Origin: Anaerococcus provencensis
GTDB lineage: Bacteria > Bacillota > Clostridia > Tissierellales > Peptoniphilaceae
Assembly (NCBI RefSeq): GCF_000312365.2
Contig: NZ_HG003685.1
Coordinates: 226,502 to 290,501, forward strand
Direction: 5' to 3'
DNA length: 64,000 nt
Position 1 is the stretch's first letter; every line of letters begins with the position of its first letter. Position numbers and translations under genes: made by a program. Below, piece by piece: positions 53,514-62,997 of the stretch. The notes beneath the pieces are model-generated. The model was not told where the DNA came from. It made no database searches and saw nothing but the letters and a program-made list of their open reading frames with translations.

Positions 53514-53585
53514 ATGCACTCCCTTTCATTATCTTTAAAGTATCAAATATTTATTATCAAAAACGGCAAAATATATTATAATTAA
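53514..53585 (+). CDS. possible 23-codon leader ORF before gltX
   Basis: An ATG at 53514 follows GGAGGGAG by six bases and opens a 23-codon frame (MHSLSLSLKYQIFIIKNG...) ending at TAA 53583. A good promoter lies upstream and the ORF start sits inside a stable inverted repeat that could sequester it. It shows no similarity I recognise. It may be a leader peptide for the aminoacyl-tRNA synthetase operon, or chance. Confidence 0.25.
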   Translation: MHSLSLSLKYQIFIIKNGKIYYN

Positions 53586-53641
53586 TAAAGAACAATGATA
53601 ATAAAATAATAATAATTGAAGTTAGTAACAAAGGAGTAATG

Positions 53642-55123
53642 ATGAGTGACGTTAGAGTAAGATTTGCCCCATCTCCAACCGGTTACCTACACATCGGTGG
53701 ACTTAGGACAGCATTATTTAACTATCTATATGCAAGACATACTGATGGAACAATGATTTTAAGAATAGAAGATACCGACAGGACTAGATTTGTAGAAGGA
53801 GCTTTGGAAAACTTATTGAAAGCTTTGGCTTGGTCTGGTGTTGAGATTGATGAAGGGGTTGTCCTTGATGAAAATGGCAAAGTGACAGAAAAAGGTGAAT
53901 ATGGCCCATACATCCAATCTGGCAGGGTAAAAGCTGGTATCTATGATAAATATATAGAAAAATTAATTGACGAAGACAAGGCTTACTATTGCTTCTGCTC
54001 ACAAGAGAGAGTTGATGCAGTTCGTGACCAACAAAAAGCCGATGGTCTTACACCAAAATATGACGGTTTGTGCCGTTCTATACCAAAAGAAGAAGCTAAA
54101 CAAAGAGTAGCAAATGGTGAAGAATATACAGTTAGACTAAAACTTCCACATGACCGTGAGATTTCATTTGAAGATAGGATTAAAGGAAAGATTACTTTCA
54201 ATACAAATGATATGGACGACCAAGTTCTTATCAAACGAGATGGCTACCCAACCTATCACTTTGCAGTAGTTGTAGACGACCATTTGATGAAGATAACTCA
54301 CGTAGTTCGTGGAGATGAGTGGATATCATCAACACCAAAACATGTTTACCTATACGAAGCTTTTGGCTGGGATGCACCAGAATATATCCACCTACCAACC
54401 GTACTAAATGAAAACCACAAAAAATATTCAAAACGTAACGGCGATGGAATGGTTGAAGACTTCATAGAAGAAGGATACACAGCAGAAGGTTTGATCAACT
54501 TCCTAGCACTTCTAGGATGGTCACCAGATAGCGAAGAAGAAATATTCTCTATGGAAGAACTAGCTAAACAATTCGACTTTGACAGAGTAAACAAAACTGG
54601 AGCTGTATTTGATAAGAGAAAACTAGACTGGGTAAATGGCCACTATGTTCGTGAAATGAGCGTAGAGGACTTGGCAAAAGAAATTAAACCATTCATGGTA
54701 AAAGCTGGTCTAATCAGTGAAGATTATCCTGATGATAAGATGAACCTACTTGCAAGTACCTGGCAATCAGCAATTGATAAATTCTCAGATGCTCCAAGCT
54801 TATCAAAAAATTATTATATAGAAGATAGCGAAGTTAACTTTGACGACGAAGCAAGAGACGTTCTAAAAGAAGAAGATTCAAGAAAACTAGTAGATGCATT
54901 TTTGGCAAAACTTGCTGAAGTTGACAAAATAGATCAAGAATTTGCATCAACAATTATGAAAACCCTACAAAAAGAAACAGGCATCAAGGGCAAGAACTTG
55001 TGGTTCCCAATTAGGGCAGCTATCACAGGATCAGTTCACGGCCCAGATCTTACAAGTGTGATGCTAATAATGGGCAAGGAAAAAATTGCTAATAGATTAA
55101 ATTATGTAAAGGAAAACTTATAG
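53642..55123 (+). CDS. gltX: glutamate-tRNA ligase
   Basis: This 493-residue class I aminoacyl-tRNA synthetase charges tRNA-Glu, and often tRNA-Gln as the non-discriminating form. HIGH is in FAPSPTGYLHIGGLRTALFN and KMSKS is replaced by the family's KYSKRNGDG. The C-terminal anticodon-binding helical domain is present. AAGGAG lies five bases before the ATG at 53642; ATG 53639 is only two bases from it. It is the first gene of the conserved gltX-cysS-rlmB-yacP block. Confidence 0.95.
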   Translation: MSDVRVRFAPSPTGYLHIGGLRTALFNYLYARHTDGTMILRIEDTDRTRFVEGALENLLKALAWSGVEIDEGVVLDENGKVTEKGEYGPYIQSGRVKAGIYDKYIEKLIDEDKAYYCFCSQERVDAVRDQQKADGLTPKYDGLCRSIPKEEAKQRVANGEEYTVRLKLPHDREISFEDRIKGKITFNTNDMDDQVLIKRDGYPTYHFAVVVDDHLMKITHVVRGDEWISSTPKHVYLYEAFGWDAPEYIHLPTVLNENHKKYSKRNGDGMVEDFIEEGYTAEGLINFLALLGWSPDSEEEIFSMEELAKQFDFDRVNKTGAVFDKRKLDWVNGHYVREMSVEDLAKEIKPFMVKAGLISEDYPDDKMNLLASTWQSAIDKFSDAPSLSKNYYIEDSEVNFDDEARDVLKEEDSRKLVDAFLAKLAEVDKIDQEFASTIMKTLQKETGIKGKNLWFPIRAAITGSVHGPDLTSVMLIMGKEKIANRLNYVKENL

Positions 55124-55125
55124 AA

Positions 55126-56547
55126 ATGAAAATTCATAACACGCTCACGAGAAAGACAGAAGAATTTATACCAATAGAAGAAAATAAAGTAAGAATGTAT
55201 GTCTGTGGGCCTACTGTTTATGACTATATGCACATTGGAAATGCAAGGCCTTTGGTAGTATTTGATACCTTTAGAAGATACCTAAAATACAGGGGTTACG
55301 ACGTGACCTATGTAGTAAACTTCACAGATGTCGACGATAAGATTATCAACAAATCTATCGAAGAAGGAATCACAACAAAAGAAGTAACTGATAGATACAT
55401 TAAGGCCTACATGGAAGATGCCCACGACCTAAACATTGACGAAGAAGACACCATCCACCCAAGAGCAACAGAGGTGATGGATGACATCATAGAATTTGTA
55501 GCTGACCTAGTAGAAAAGGGTGCAGCCTACGAATCCGATGGAGATGTATATTTTAGAGTGGCAAAGGCTAAGGACTACGGCAAACTTTCTGGCAAAAATG
55601 TAGAAGATTTGCTTCACGGAGCAAGCAATAGGCTAGAAGATACTGACACAAGCAAAAAAGAAAGCCCACTAGACTTTGCCCTTTGGAAGAAGACAAAGAA
55701 AGAAGGCGAGGTTGCCTGGGACTCTCCTTGGGGTAAGGGCCGTCCAGGTTGGCACATAGAATGCTCAACCATGAGCAAGAAAATCCTTGGAGAAACCATA
55801 GACATACATGCTGGAGGGGAAGATTTGGAATTCCCTCACCACGAAAATGAGATTGCTCAATCAGAAACATTAAACGAAAAGACCTTTGCCAACTATTGGA
55901 TGCACAATGGCATGATCCAAGTAGATGGAACAAAGATGAGTAAGTCTTTGGGTAATTTCTTCACCCTCCACGATATCAAAAAAGAATATGACCTCATGGT
56001 AATCCGCTTTTGGCTTTTAACCACCAATTACCGTCAGCCAATCAACTTCACACGCGAGATTATAGAAGGTGCATCAAAGTCTCTAGATAGGATAAACAAT
56101 GCCGTATTTAGACTTGAGGATTTGCTAGCAAAGGCAAGTGGAGATGAGATTTTAGATGATGAAAAAGCTTTATTAGATGAACTTAATGGCTTTGAAAATA
56201 AATTTATCGAAGTCATGGACAATGACCTAAACACAGCTGATGGCATTACAGTGATTTTTGATTTGGTAAAATTTGCTAATACAAAAATAAATGAAAGCAA
56301 TACCAAGGCATTAATCAAGACAGTACTTGACAAATTCTTAGAACTTGAGAAAGTCTTGGGTATCAAAAATATCAAAAAATCCCACGAAGGCATTGATGAA
56401 GATAAGATTCTAGTCCTAATCGAAGAAAGAACTGCTGCCAAGAAAAACAAGGACTACGCAAGGGCTGATGCTATCCGTGATGAACTTGACCAAATGGGAG
56501 TTGCCATAAAAGATACACGCGAAGGCGTCAAATGGGAGCTCAAGTAA
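55126..56547 (+). CDS. cysS: cysteine-tRNA ligase
   Basis: This 473-residue class I synthetase charges tRNA-Cys. HIGH is in GPTVYDYMHIGNARPLVVFD, and KMSKS in GTKMSKSLGNF at about residue 267. Zinc ligands Cys28, the Cys in HIECSTMS and the HHENE histidine/glutamate are all visible. The DALR/anticodon domain completes the C-terminus (RADAIRDELDQMGVAIKDTREG). It starts two bases after gltX and its stop overlaps the rlmB start (TAATG). Confidence 0.96.
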   Translation: MKIHNTLTRKTEEFIPIEENKVRMYVCGPTVYDYMHIGNARPLVVFDTFRRYLKYRGYDVTYVVNFTDVDDKIINKSIEEGITTKEVTDRYIKAYMEDAHDLNIDEEDTIHPRATEVMDDIIEFVADLVEKGAAYESDGDVYFRVAKAKDYGKLSGKNVEDLLHGASNRLEDTDTSKKESPLDFALWKKTKKEGEVAWDSPWGKGRPGWHIECSTMSKKILGETIDIHAGGEDLEFPHHENEIAQSETLNEKTFANYWMHNGMIQVDGTKMSKSLGNFFTLHDIKKEYDLMVIRFWLLTTNYRQPINFTREIIEGASKSLDRINNAVFRLEDLLAKASGDEILDDEKALLDELNGFENKFIEVMDNDLNTADGITVIFDLVKFANTKINESNTKALIKTVLDKFLELEKVLGIKNIKKSHEGIDEDKILVLIEERTAAKKNKDYARADAIRDELDQMGVAIKDTREGVKWELK

Positions 56548-57251
56548 TGGATAAGATTTATGGCAGAAAGCCAGTTCTTGAAACTATTGATGCAGGTGTT
56601 GCAATCAATAAGGCCTATATCATAGATCAAAAAACACCTATAGTAGGAAAAATCATAGATAAGCTTACTAGGGCAAAGGTTGAGATCAAATTTGTAGACA
56701 AAAACTTTTTTAAAGATATCGAAGGCAACCACCAAGGTGTGATGATTGAAGTTGACTCATTCAAATATGGATCCTTGGATGACTTAAAAGACTCAGAAAG
56801 ACTTATATTGCTTGACAAAATAGAAGACCCACACAACCTTGGAGCCATCATCAGATCTGCCGAAAGCTTTGGCTTTGATGGAGTAATCATACCAGAACGC
56901 CGCTCAGCCAAGGTCAGCCCTACAGTATATAAGACAAGTGCTGGAGCTATAAATAATATCAAGATTGTTATGGTAAAAAACCTCAACCGTGCCATGGAAG
57001 AATTGAAAGACCAAGGATTTTGGATCTATGGTTTAGCAGGAGAGGCAGAAAGCTCTATTAACCAGACTGACCTAAAAGGAAAAGTTGCCCTTGTTGTTGG
57101 TAACGAGGGAGATGGCCTAAGCAGGATGGTAAGAGAGCACTGTGATATGTTAGTCAAAATCCCTATGCAAGGCATGGTCAATAGCCTAAATGCATCAGTA
57201 GCAAGTGCAATCTCCATGTATGAGCTAGTAAGGCAAAATGGCTTTAACTAA
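56547..57251 (+). CDS. rlmB: 23S rRNA 2'-O-methyltransferase (TrmH/SpoU family)
   Basis: This 234-residue SPOUT methyltransferase methylates a guanosine of 23S rRNA (G2251 in E. coli numbering) using S-adenosylmethionine. It has an N-terminal RNA-binding domain (MDKIYGRKPVLETI...). The trefoil-knot motifs are DKIEDPHNLGAIIRSAESFG, LVVGNEGDGLSRMVREHCD and IPMQGMVNSLNASVASAISMYEL. GGGAG precedes the ATG at 56547, inside the end of cysS. Its end overlaps the yacP-type gene by 14 bases. Confidence 0.95.
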   Translation: MDKIYGRKPVLETIDAGVAINKAYIIDQKTPIVGKIIDKLTRAKVEIKFVDKNFFKDIEGNHQGVMIEVDSFKYGSLDDLKDSERLILLDKIEDPHNLGAIIRSAESFGFDGVIIPERRSAKVSPTVYKTSAGAINNIKIVMVKNLNRAMEELKDQGFWIYGLAGEAESSINQTDLKGKVALVVGNEGDGLSRMVREHCDMLVKIPMQGMVNSLNASVASAISMYELVRQNGFN

Positions 57252-57765
57252 GAAAAACATCACTATTATAGATGGCTATAATGTAATAAATGCTTGGCCA
57301 GAACTAAAAGAACTAGCCAAGCAAAACTTGGCAGATGCAAGGCTTGCCCTTATAGAAGAGTTGGCAGAATATATGTCTATGAGTGGGGAAGAAGTCATAA
57401 TAGTCTTTGATGCCTACAATCTGGATAGACCCAAAGAGACAATCGAAGAAAAATATGGTATGGAAATTGTCTACACAAAAAGATTTCAAACGGCCGACAC
57501 CTACATAGAAAAGCAAATTTTAAATATAGGTCGTAGGCACAATCTAAAGGTAGTCACAGATGATGGGCAGATACAAATACTCGCCACAAGTAAGGGCGCA
57601 AGCAGGATGACTTCAACTGAGCTAAAAGCTGATATTTTTAACAATCATTCAAAGATAAAACGAAAAAGAAAAGCAGATTTCAACCGCAATTTCAAGTCAT
57701 TTCCCCTATCAAATGAATTGATAGAAAAAATCGACCAAATGAAAAAGGATTTGGAATCTAATTAG
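57238..57765 (+). CDS. NYN-domain RNA-processing protein (YacP/Rae1-like)
   Basis: This 175-residue NYN/PIN-type nuclease-domain protein is like B. subtilis YacP (Rae1), a ribosome-associated endoribonuclease. Acidic active-site residues are visible in IIDGYNVINAW (Asp near residue 12), IVFDAYN (Asp) and VVTDDGQIQ (paired Asp). The gene lies in the usual gltX-cysS-rlmB-yacP order. Its start overlaps rlmB. It is of normal length. The basic tail (KIKRKRKADFNRN) could contact RNA. Confidence 0.9.
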   Translation: MALTKKNITIIDGYNVINAWPELKELAKQNLADARLALIEELAEYMSMSGEEVIIVFDAYNLDRPKETIEEKYGMEIVYTKRFQTADTYIEKQILNIGRRHNLKVVTDDGQIQILATSKGASRMTSTELKADIFNNHSKIKRKRKADFNRNFKSFPLSNELIEKIDQMKKDLESN

Positions 57766-57802
57766 CGATACAAGGTAAAATAAATTCACTAAAAGGTAAG
57801 AT

Positions 57803-58875
57803 ATGGATAAAATAAATTTAAAAGAAGAAGCGACACTTGAGAAAATTCGTTCATTCTTCAACTCCGAAGATATGAGTGAAGAGGAAATCTCAAGTGTCCT
57901 AGAAGAATTATCAGAAGAAGAAAAAGAAGAACTAGAAGAATATCTACTAGAAGAAGAAATCATCATAGAAGAAGAGGAAATCGACGAAGATAGCGAAATT
58001 GAAGATGAAATAATCGATGAAGTCGATGATGAAGAGGACGACGCCCCTATAAAAAGAGCAGAATCCACAGCTATAACCCCACTTTCTAGAAAAGATATGA
58101 TGAAACTATCCGACATGACCAATGAAGAGATAGTGGAACAATTCCAGGCAGGCAACCAAAATGCCTTAGCAGCCCTAGTAGAAAAAACCAAGGACTTGTA
58201 AGAAGCCGTGCATCATACTTCTACAGATCTCACGGCAATGATTTGGACTTAGAAGACTTAGTCCAATCAGGCATGCTTGGTATGATAAGAGCAGCAGAGA
58301 AATTTGACCTAAGCCTAGGCTACAAATTTACAACCTATGCCTACAAATGGATAGATAAGGCAATCAGAAAGGCCATCAACAAAGAGGGCCACACAATAAG
58401 GATACCTGCTGGCAAATACTTGAAACTAAACAAACTAAAACAAATCCTAAAGGCAAATCCAGAAGCAAGCGATGACGAGATATATAAGATCTTGGAAAAA
58501 GAAGGCATAGACAAAAAACAAGCAGACGACCTATTCCTAATAAATAGAAACCAAGTAAACTCAACATCCCTAAACATCAACCTAGACAGCGAGGACTCCA
58601 CAGGTGATGAGCTAATGGACATGGTAGGAGACGAATCAACTCCAGTTGACGTCCTAATCCTAGAACGTGACATGGAAAATTTCCTAATGAAAGCCCTAGA
58701 CCAACTAACGGAAAGAGAAAAACAAATCATAATCTACCGCTATGGCCTAGACAACGAAAAACCAAAAACTCTAGAAGAAATAGGCACAATCTACGACCTA
58801 TCAAGAGAGAGAATCAGACAAATAGAAAACCAAGCCTTAGGAAAACTAAAAGAGTTTTCTGACAGTGAAAACTAG
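57803..58875 (+). pseudogene. sigma-70 family RNA polymerase sigma factor with acidic N-terminus, interrupted by a one-base frameshift
   Basis: Two ORFs form one sigma factor of about 357 residues. The first 132 codons (57803-58201) hold an acidic, Glu/Asp-rich region (about residues 20-85) and the start of region 2 (MTNEEIVEQFQAGNQNALAALVEKTKDL). The frame then stops at TAA 58199. Adding one base near 58195-58198 joins it to LVRSRASYFYRSHGNDLDLEDLVQSG and the rest. That part has region 2.3-2.4 (GYKFTTYAYKWIDKAIRKAI), region 3 (TIRIPAGKYLKLNKL) and region 4 (LTEREKQIIIYRYGL...SRERIRQIENQALGKL). It is SigA-like but lacks a clear region 1.2 and takes the place of sigH. The break may be real or a sequence error. 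Confidence 0.7.
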
Positions 58876-58876
58876 A

Positions 58877-58902
58877 AGGTGCGAGAAATCGCATCTTTTT
58901 TA
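58877..58902 (+). terminator. terminator of the sigma-factor operon
   Basis: AGGTGCGA (58877-58884), loop GAAA, TCGCATCT (58889-58896), then a T-run. A near-identical hairpin ends the next gene at 60972. Confidence 0.85.
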
Positions 58903-59006
58903 TTTAAGTATGATAAAAATTTGACTAAGTTTATATTTGACGATATAGTGATTTAGATATATATTATATATTTTTACACATATAGATATTATATAGGGAG
59001 GTCAAT

Positions 59007-60956
59007 ATGTACGAAAAATTATTTCAAAAAGGTAAAATCGGAAGTCTTGATTTAAAGAATAGAACAGTTATGACTGCCATGGGAGTTAATTACTCAAGCT
59101 CAACAGGAGAATCAACATCACAAGAAATAGAATATTATAAGGCACGTGCAAAAGGTGGCATAGGACTTATAATAACAGGAATAACAAATGTCGATGGCAA
59201 AGCTGGAAGGGCTTGTGGTAACCAACTTTCTGCATCACATGATGGATGCATAAGAACACTTAGAGAATTGGCTGATGCAGTACATACATACGATACAAAA
59301 ATATTTGGTCAACTTCACCACGCAGGTATACAAACATCATCAAGGATAACAGGATATAAACCTGAAGGCCCATCAGCTATTGCTTCTGCTGTAATTGGAG
59401 AAGAGCCTCATGCTCTAAGTATCGAAGAGATAAAAGTTTTAGAAAAACAATTTATAGCAGCAGCCGTTAGACTTAAAAATGCAGAATTTGACGGAGCAGA
59501 GATCCATGCTGCACACGGATACTTGATATCATCATTTTTAAGCCCACATACCAACAAAAGAGAAGATGAATACGGTGGAAGCTTAGAAAACAGAATGAGA
59601 ATTCTTATCAATATAATTCAAGGAATCAGAATGTATTGTGGACCTTCATTTGCTATAAGTGTCAGATTAAATTCAAAAGACCATATCCCTGGAGGTTTGG
59701 AAATCGAAGAAAGTCTTCAAATTGCAAAAAAATTAGAAGAATTAGCTATAGATTGCATAAACATAAGTGGTGGTACTTATGAGTCAGGATACACAGTCAT
59801 AGAACCTTCTAGCATACCAGAAGCTTGGAAAAAGGACTATGCAAAAGCCTTTAAGCAAAGCCTAAACATACCAGTTATTGCAGTAAACAATATTAAACAT
59901 CCGGAAACAGCGGAGGCTTTATTGGAAGAGGGAATATGTGATTATATAGGTCTTGGCCGTGCAACACTTGCAGATCCCCAATGGGCAAACAAAGCAAAGG
60001 CTGGCAGAGATGAGTATATAAGAACTTGTGTCGGATGCATGAATTGCTTTAGCCAACTTATGAAATACGATAGACCAGTAACTTGTACAGTAAACCCAGA
60101 ATTAGGAAAAGAACATCTTTATACAGATCTTAACAAATTAGTTGCCAAAACTGGTGACGGAAAGAAAGTTGTAGTTATAGGCGCAGGACCAGCTGGAAGT
60201 GAAGCTGCAATAGTTCTAGCAAATAGGGGATATAAAGTTACTGTATTTGAGAAAAACGAAGGTTGCGGCGGATCAATACGCCTTGGTGCAAAACCTCCAT
60301 ACAAGTTTTACTTCAATGAATACATCTCCATGCTAGAAAAAACCATGGAAGAAATGGGTATAGATCTAAGGTTCAACGAAGAAGCCACAGTAGAAAAAGT
60401 AAAAGAACTAGATCCTTATGGAGTTGTAGTAGCTGTAGGTGGTCAAGCTGCAAAATTAAATATAGAAGGAATAGATAAAGATAAAATCCTCGATTATAGA
60501 GATATATTATCAGAAGAAGTTGACTTTACCGGTAAGAATGTACTAGTAATTGGTGGTGGAGAAACAGGACTTGAAACAGCTGAGTTTATAAGAGATAAAG
60601 ACAATAAGGTCACTGTTGTAGAAATGTTAAGTGATGTTGGACTAGAGCTTGATAAATCAACCAAAGCCATTATGCTAAAGAGATTCGGCGAAAAGGAAAT
60701 TCCAGTTTTAACCAATACTAAATTCAAAAAGGTAAAAGCGGATAATAAAGCAATACTAGTAAACACACAAAAAGATGAGCAAGTTGAAGCTGATTTTGAT
60801 TACATTATATCAGCAGTTGGAGTTAAAAATAATCCAGAATACAATAATCAATTTTTAGAAGCTTTTGAAAATTCAATTGTAATAGGAGATGCAAGGAAAC
60901 CTAGAAATATTGTTTTAGGAACTAGAGAAGCATATGATAAGGCTTTTGTATTCTAG
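59007..60956 (+). CDS. NADH:flavin oxidoreductase, 2,4-dienoyl-CoA reductase/old yellow enzyme type
   Basis: This 649-residue protein combines an N-terminal FMN-binding TIM barrel (residues 1 to about 330), a 4Fe-4S cluster (CVGCMNCFSQLMKYDRPVTC near 340-360) and a C-terminal FAD/NAD-binding half (GAGPAGSEAAIVLANRG near 395, GGGETGLETAEF near 510). This is the layout of 2,4-dienoyl-CoA reductase, trimethylamine dehydrogenase and bile-acid BaiCD/BaiH-type enzymes. It reduces conjugated enone or enoate double bonds with NAD(P)H. GGGAGGTCAAT precedes the ATG. TTGACG (58937) and TATATT (58960) may form its promoter. The physiological substrate is unknown; it stands alone. Confidence 0.9.
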   Translation: MYEKLFQKGKIGSLDLKNRTVMTAMGVNYSSSTGESTSQEIEYYKARAKGGIGLIITGITNVDGKAGRACGNQLSASHDGCIRTLRELADAVHTYDTKIFGQLHHAGIQTSSRITGYKPEGPSAIASAVIGEEPHALSIEEIKVLEKQFIAAAVRLKNAEFDGAEIHAAHGYLISSFLSPHTNKREDEYGGSLENRMRILINIIQGIRMYCGPSFAISVRLNSKDHIPGGLEIEESLQIAKKLEELAIDCINISGGTYESGYTVIEPSSIPEAWKKDYAKAFKQSLNIPVIAVNNIKHPETAEALLEEGICDYIGLGRATLADPQWANKAKAGRDEYIRTCVGCMNCFSQLMKYDRPVTCTVNPELGKEHLYTDLNKLVAKTGDGKKVVVIGAGPAGSEAAIVLANRGYKVTVFEKNEGCGGSIRLGAKPPYKFYFNEYISMLEKTMEEMGIDLRFNEEATVEKVKELDPYGVVVAVGGQAAKLNIEGIDKDKILDYRDILSEEVDFTGKNVLVIGGGETGLETAEFIRDKDNKVTVVEMLSDVGLELDKSTKAIMLKRFGEKEIPVLTNTKFKKVKADNKAILVNTQKDEQVEADFDYIISAVGVKNNPEYNNQFLEAFENSIVIGDARKPRNIVLGTREAYDKAFVF

Positions 60957-60969
60957 AATTGAAAAAGTT

Positions 60970-60997
60970 TAAGATGCGAGAAATCGCATCTTTTTTT
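60970..60997 (+). terminator. terminator of the flavoprotein gene
   Basis: AGATGCGA (60972-60979), loop GAAA, TCGCATCT (60984-60991), then seven T residues. Confidence 0.85.
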
Positions 60998-61067
60998 GTG
61001 CATTGTTTTAAAATAAGCATTGACAGATTATAAATGTTAATATACACTATATACAGATGGAGGATAT

Positions 61068-61445
61068 ATGGATATAAAAATAAAGTACTCGAGTAAAGAT
61101 CCGATATATTTACAAATCAAAAACCAAATAAGAGATGCTATTTTAAATGACGAGCTGGATATTAATGAACCCCTGCCTTCTATAAGATTTTTGGCAAAAG
61201 AGCTTAAGGTTAGTGTTATTACTACAAAAAGAGCCTATGACGAGCTTGAAAAAGATGGACTAATTAACACTGTTCCAGGCAAGGGTTCTTTTATCAAAAG
61301 TCAAGATCCCAAGATTGTTAGGGAAAAAATTATGATTAAGATAGAAGAATATGTAAAAGAAATTAATGATTTAGCTAAGATTGCTGATATCTCAAAAGAG
61401 GAAATAGTATCCTTATTTGATATATTGGAGGATGATGATGGATGA
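61068..61445 (+). CDS. GntR-family regulator (YtrA subfamily)
   Basis: This 125-residue regulator of the short YtrA class has a winged helix from about residue 10 to 75 (YLQIKNQIRDAILNDELDINEPLPSIRFLAKELKVSVITTKRAYDELEKDGLINTVPGKGSFI), then a short helical dimerisation tail. GGAGGATAT precedes the ATG. Its 3' end overlaps the following ABC ATPase gene. A TTGACA at 61020 and a direct repeat TATACA-CTA-TATACA at 61041-61055 lie upstream and may be promoter and operator. YtrA regulators usually repress their own ABC operon. Confidence 0.9.
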   Translation: MDIKIKYSSKDPIYLQIKNQIRDAILNDELDINEPLPSIRFLAKELKVSVITTKRAYDELEKDGLINTVPGKGSFIKSQDPKIVREKIMIKIEEYVKEINDLAKIADISKEEIVSLFDILEDDDG

Positions 61446-62304
61446 TATAATCAAGCTAAAAAATGTTGAAAAAGAATTTGTTGGGTTTAAGTTAGGACCG
61501 TTAGACCTAAATATCAAAAAGGGAACTGTAACAGGTCTTATTGGAGAAAATGGAGCAGGAAAATCAACAACATTAAAATTACTCTTGAATGCCCTAAAGA
61601 AAGATAGAGGAACAATTGAAGTATTTGGCAAAGATATAAATGATCTTAGTGAAGAAGAAAAATATAAAATTGGATTTGTCTACGATGATTTATATTTGCC
61701 CGATACTATGGATATTGGTGAAATAGAAACATTTCATGAAAAGCTTTATAGGGACTTTTGGCAAGAAGATATATTTTATGATTTAGTGGATAGATTCAAT
61801 TTGCCTGAAAAGCAAGCGATAAAATCTTTCTCTCGTGGCATGAAAATGAAATTATCCTTTGCTTTGGCCTTATCTCACAAGGCTGAACTATTAATATTAG
61901 ATGAGGCAACTAGTGGCCTTGATCCAGTTGCAAGAGATGATTTTTTGGATATTCTACTTGATTTTATCCAAGATGAGAATCACACAGTTTTAATATCTTC
62001 TCATATTTTGTCTGATTTAGAAAAAATAGCTGATTACATAGCCTTTATTCATAAGGGAGATTTATTATTTAATGAGGAAAAAGATAGACTAATAGAAATT
62101 TATGGTCTTGTTTCATTAAATGATGAAGAATATGAAAGCTTAGATAAAGATGCAATTGTTGCAGTCAGGAAACACAAATTTGGCCATGAATGTTTGGTGG
62201 TAAGAGAAAAAATGCCAGATGGACTTGAGCTGGAAAATCCTAGTATCGAAGACATTATGGTATATATGATAAAGGAGGCCTACAATGAAAGCCTTGATAT
62301 ATAA
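61438..62304 (+). CDS. ABC transporter ATP-binding protein of the GntR operon
   Basis: This 288-residue ATPase has Walker A GENGAGKST (about residue 38), a signature helix that reads FSRGMKMKLSFALAL (SRGM variant) and Walker B LLILDEATSGLD. A C-terminal tail of about 70 residues follows the ATPase core, as in YtrB/BcrA-type exporters. GGAGG (61427-61431) lies six bases before the ATG at 61438, which is preferred over two upstream ATGs. It overlaps the regulator and also the permease by 20 bases. Confidence 0.9.
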   Translation: MDDIIKLKNVEKEFVGFKLGPLDLNIKKGTVTGLIGENGAGKSTTLKLLLNALKKDRGTIEVFGKDINDLSEEEKYKIGFVYDDLYLPDTMDIGEIETFHEKLYRDFWQEDIFYDLVDRFNLPEKQAIKSFSRGMKMKLSFALALSHKAELLILDEATSGLDPVARDDFLDILLDFIQDENHTVLISSHILSDLEKIADYIAFIHKGDLLFNEEKDRLIEIYGLVSLNDEEYESLDKDAIVAVRKHKFGHECLVVREKMPDGLELENPSIEDIMVYMIKEAYNESLDI

Positions 62305-62914
62305 AGATTTGATTTCTCTAAAAAGATACTTTGTGCTTATAGCTATGTTGATTGTATTAATAGCAGGCTATGAATATAGAGAAGGTCTTCTAATGTTATC
62401 AACGGGTTTATTCATATTAATACCAATAGCTCTTATAAATGGTTTATTTGATGTAGATATAAAATCAAATGCAGATAAGTATATAGTAGGGATGGGGATA
62501 GATAAAAGGAAAATTGTATTGTCCAGATACCTTATTATATGGATATTTGTTGGAATAGCAGTATTAATAGGACTTTTAGGAAGATTAAAGGTAAACAATC
62601 CTAACTTATTTTCAATAAATCTACTAATACCAATTATAATTTTATCGTCAAGCTTGATACCATTAATACAAATTCCTTTGATGTATAAATTTGGAAACCA
62701 AACAGCTAGAATAGTTTTCATGTTTATATATATATTTATTTTTATATTTGTGAATTATATGTGGGAGAATGAAGATTTAGTAATTAACTTTTTGCAAGAG
62801 AATTTAGTAATTGGTAAAAATCATGTGGGATTAGTAATTTTACTTGTAGCTCTTGCTTTAAATGTCATATCTTTAATTGCTTCTATCAAAATTTATGAAA
62901 ACAAGGAACTATAG
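62285..62914 (+). CDS. ABC-2 type permease of the GntR operon
   Basis: This 209-residue membrane protein has about six hydrophobic segments and starts with a short basic end (MKALIYKDLISLKRYF) typical of ABC-2 permeases in GntR-YtrB operons. AAAGGAGG precedes the ATG inside the ATPase gene. It forms the channel with the upstream ATPase. Substrates of such systems are often cell-envelope-acting compounds, but none is indicated here. Confidence 0.82.
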   Translation: MKALIYKDLISLKRYFVLIAMLIVLIAGYEYREGLLMLSTGLFILIPIALINGLFDVDIKSNADKYIVGMGIDKRKIVLSRYLIIWIFVGIAVLIGLLGRLKVNNPNLFSINLLIPIIILSSSLIPLIQIPLMYKFGNQTARIVFMFIYIFIFIFVNYMWENEDLVINFLQENLVIGKNHVGLVILLVALALNVISLIASIKIYENKEL

Positions 62915-62997
62915 TTCTAGTAATAGTTTGGTTGATAAAGCATGGTTTTTATGGTAAAAATGCCTTATCTTAGTATAGTAGAAAAAAGTGAGGTATT

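Noticed and set aside
57709-58191. Serine-rich minus-strand ORF opposite the acidic region of the sigma factor
   Set aside because: Poly-Ser arises as the reverse reading of GAA/GAG-rich codons; the plus strand carries the sigma-factor frame.
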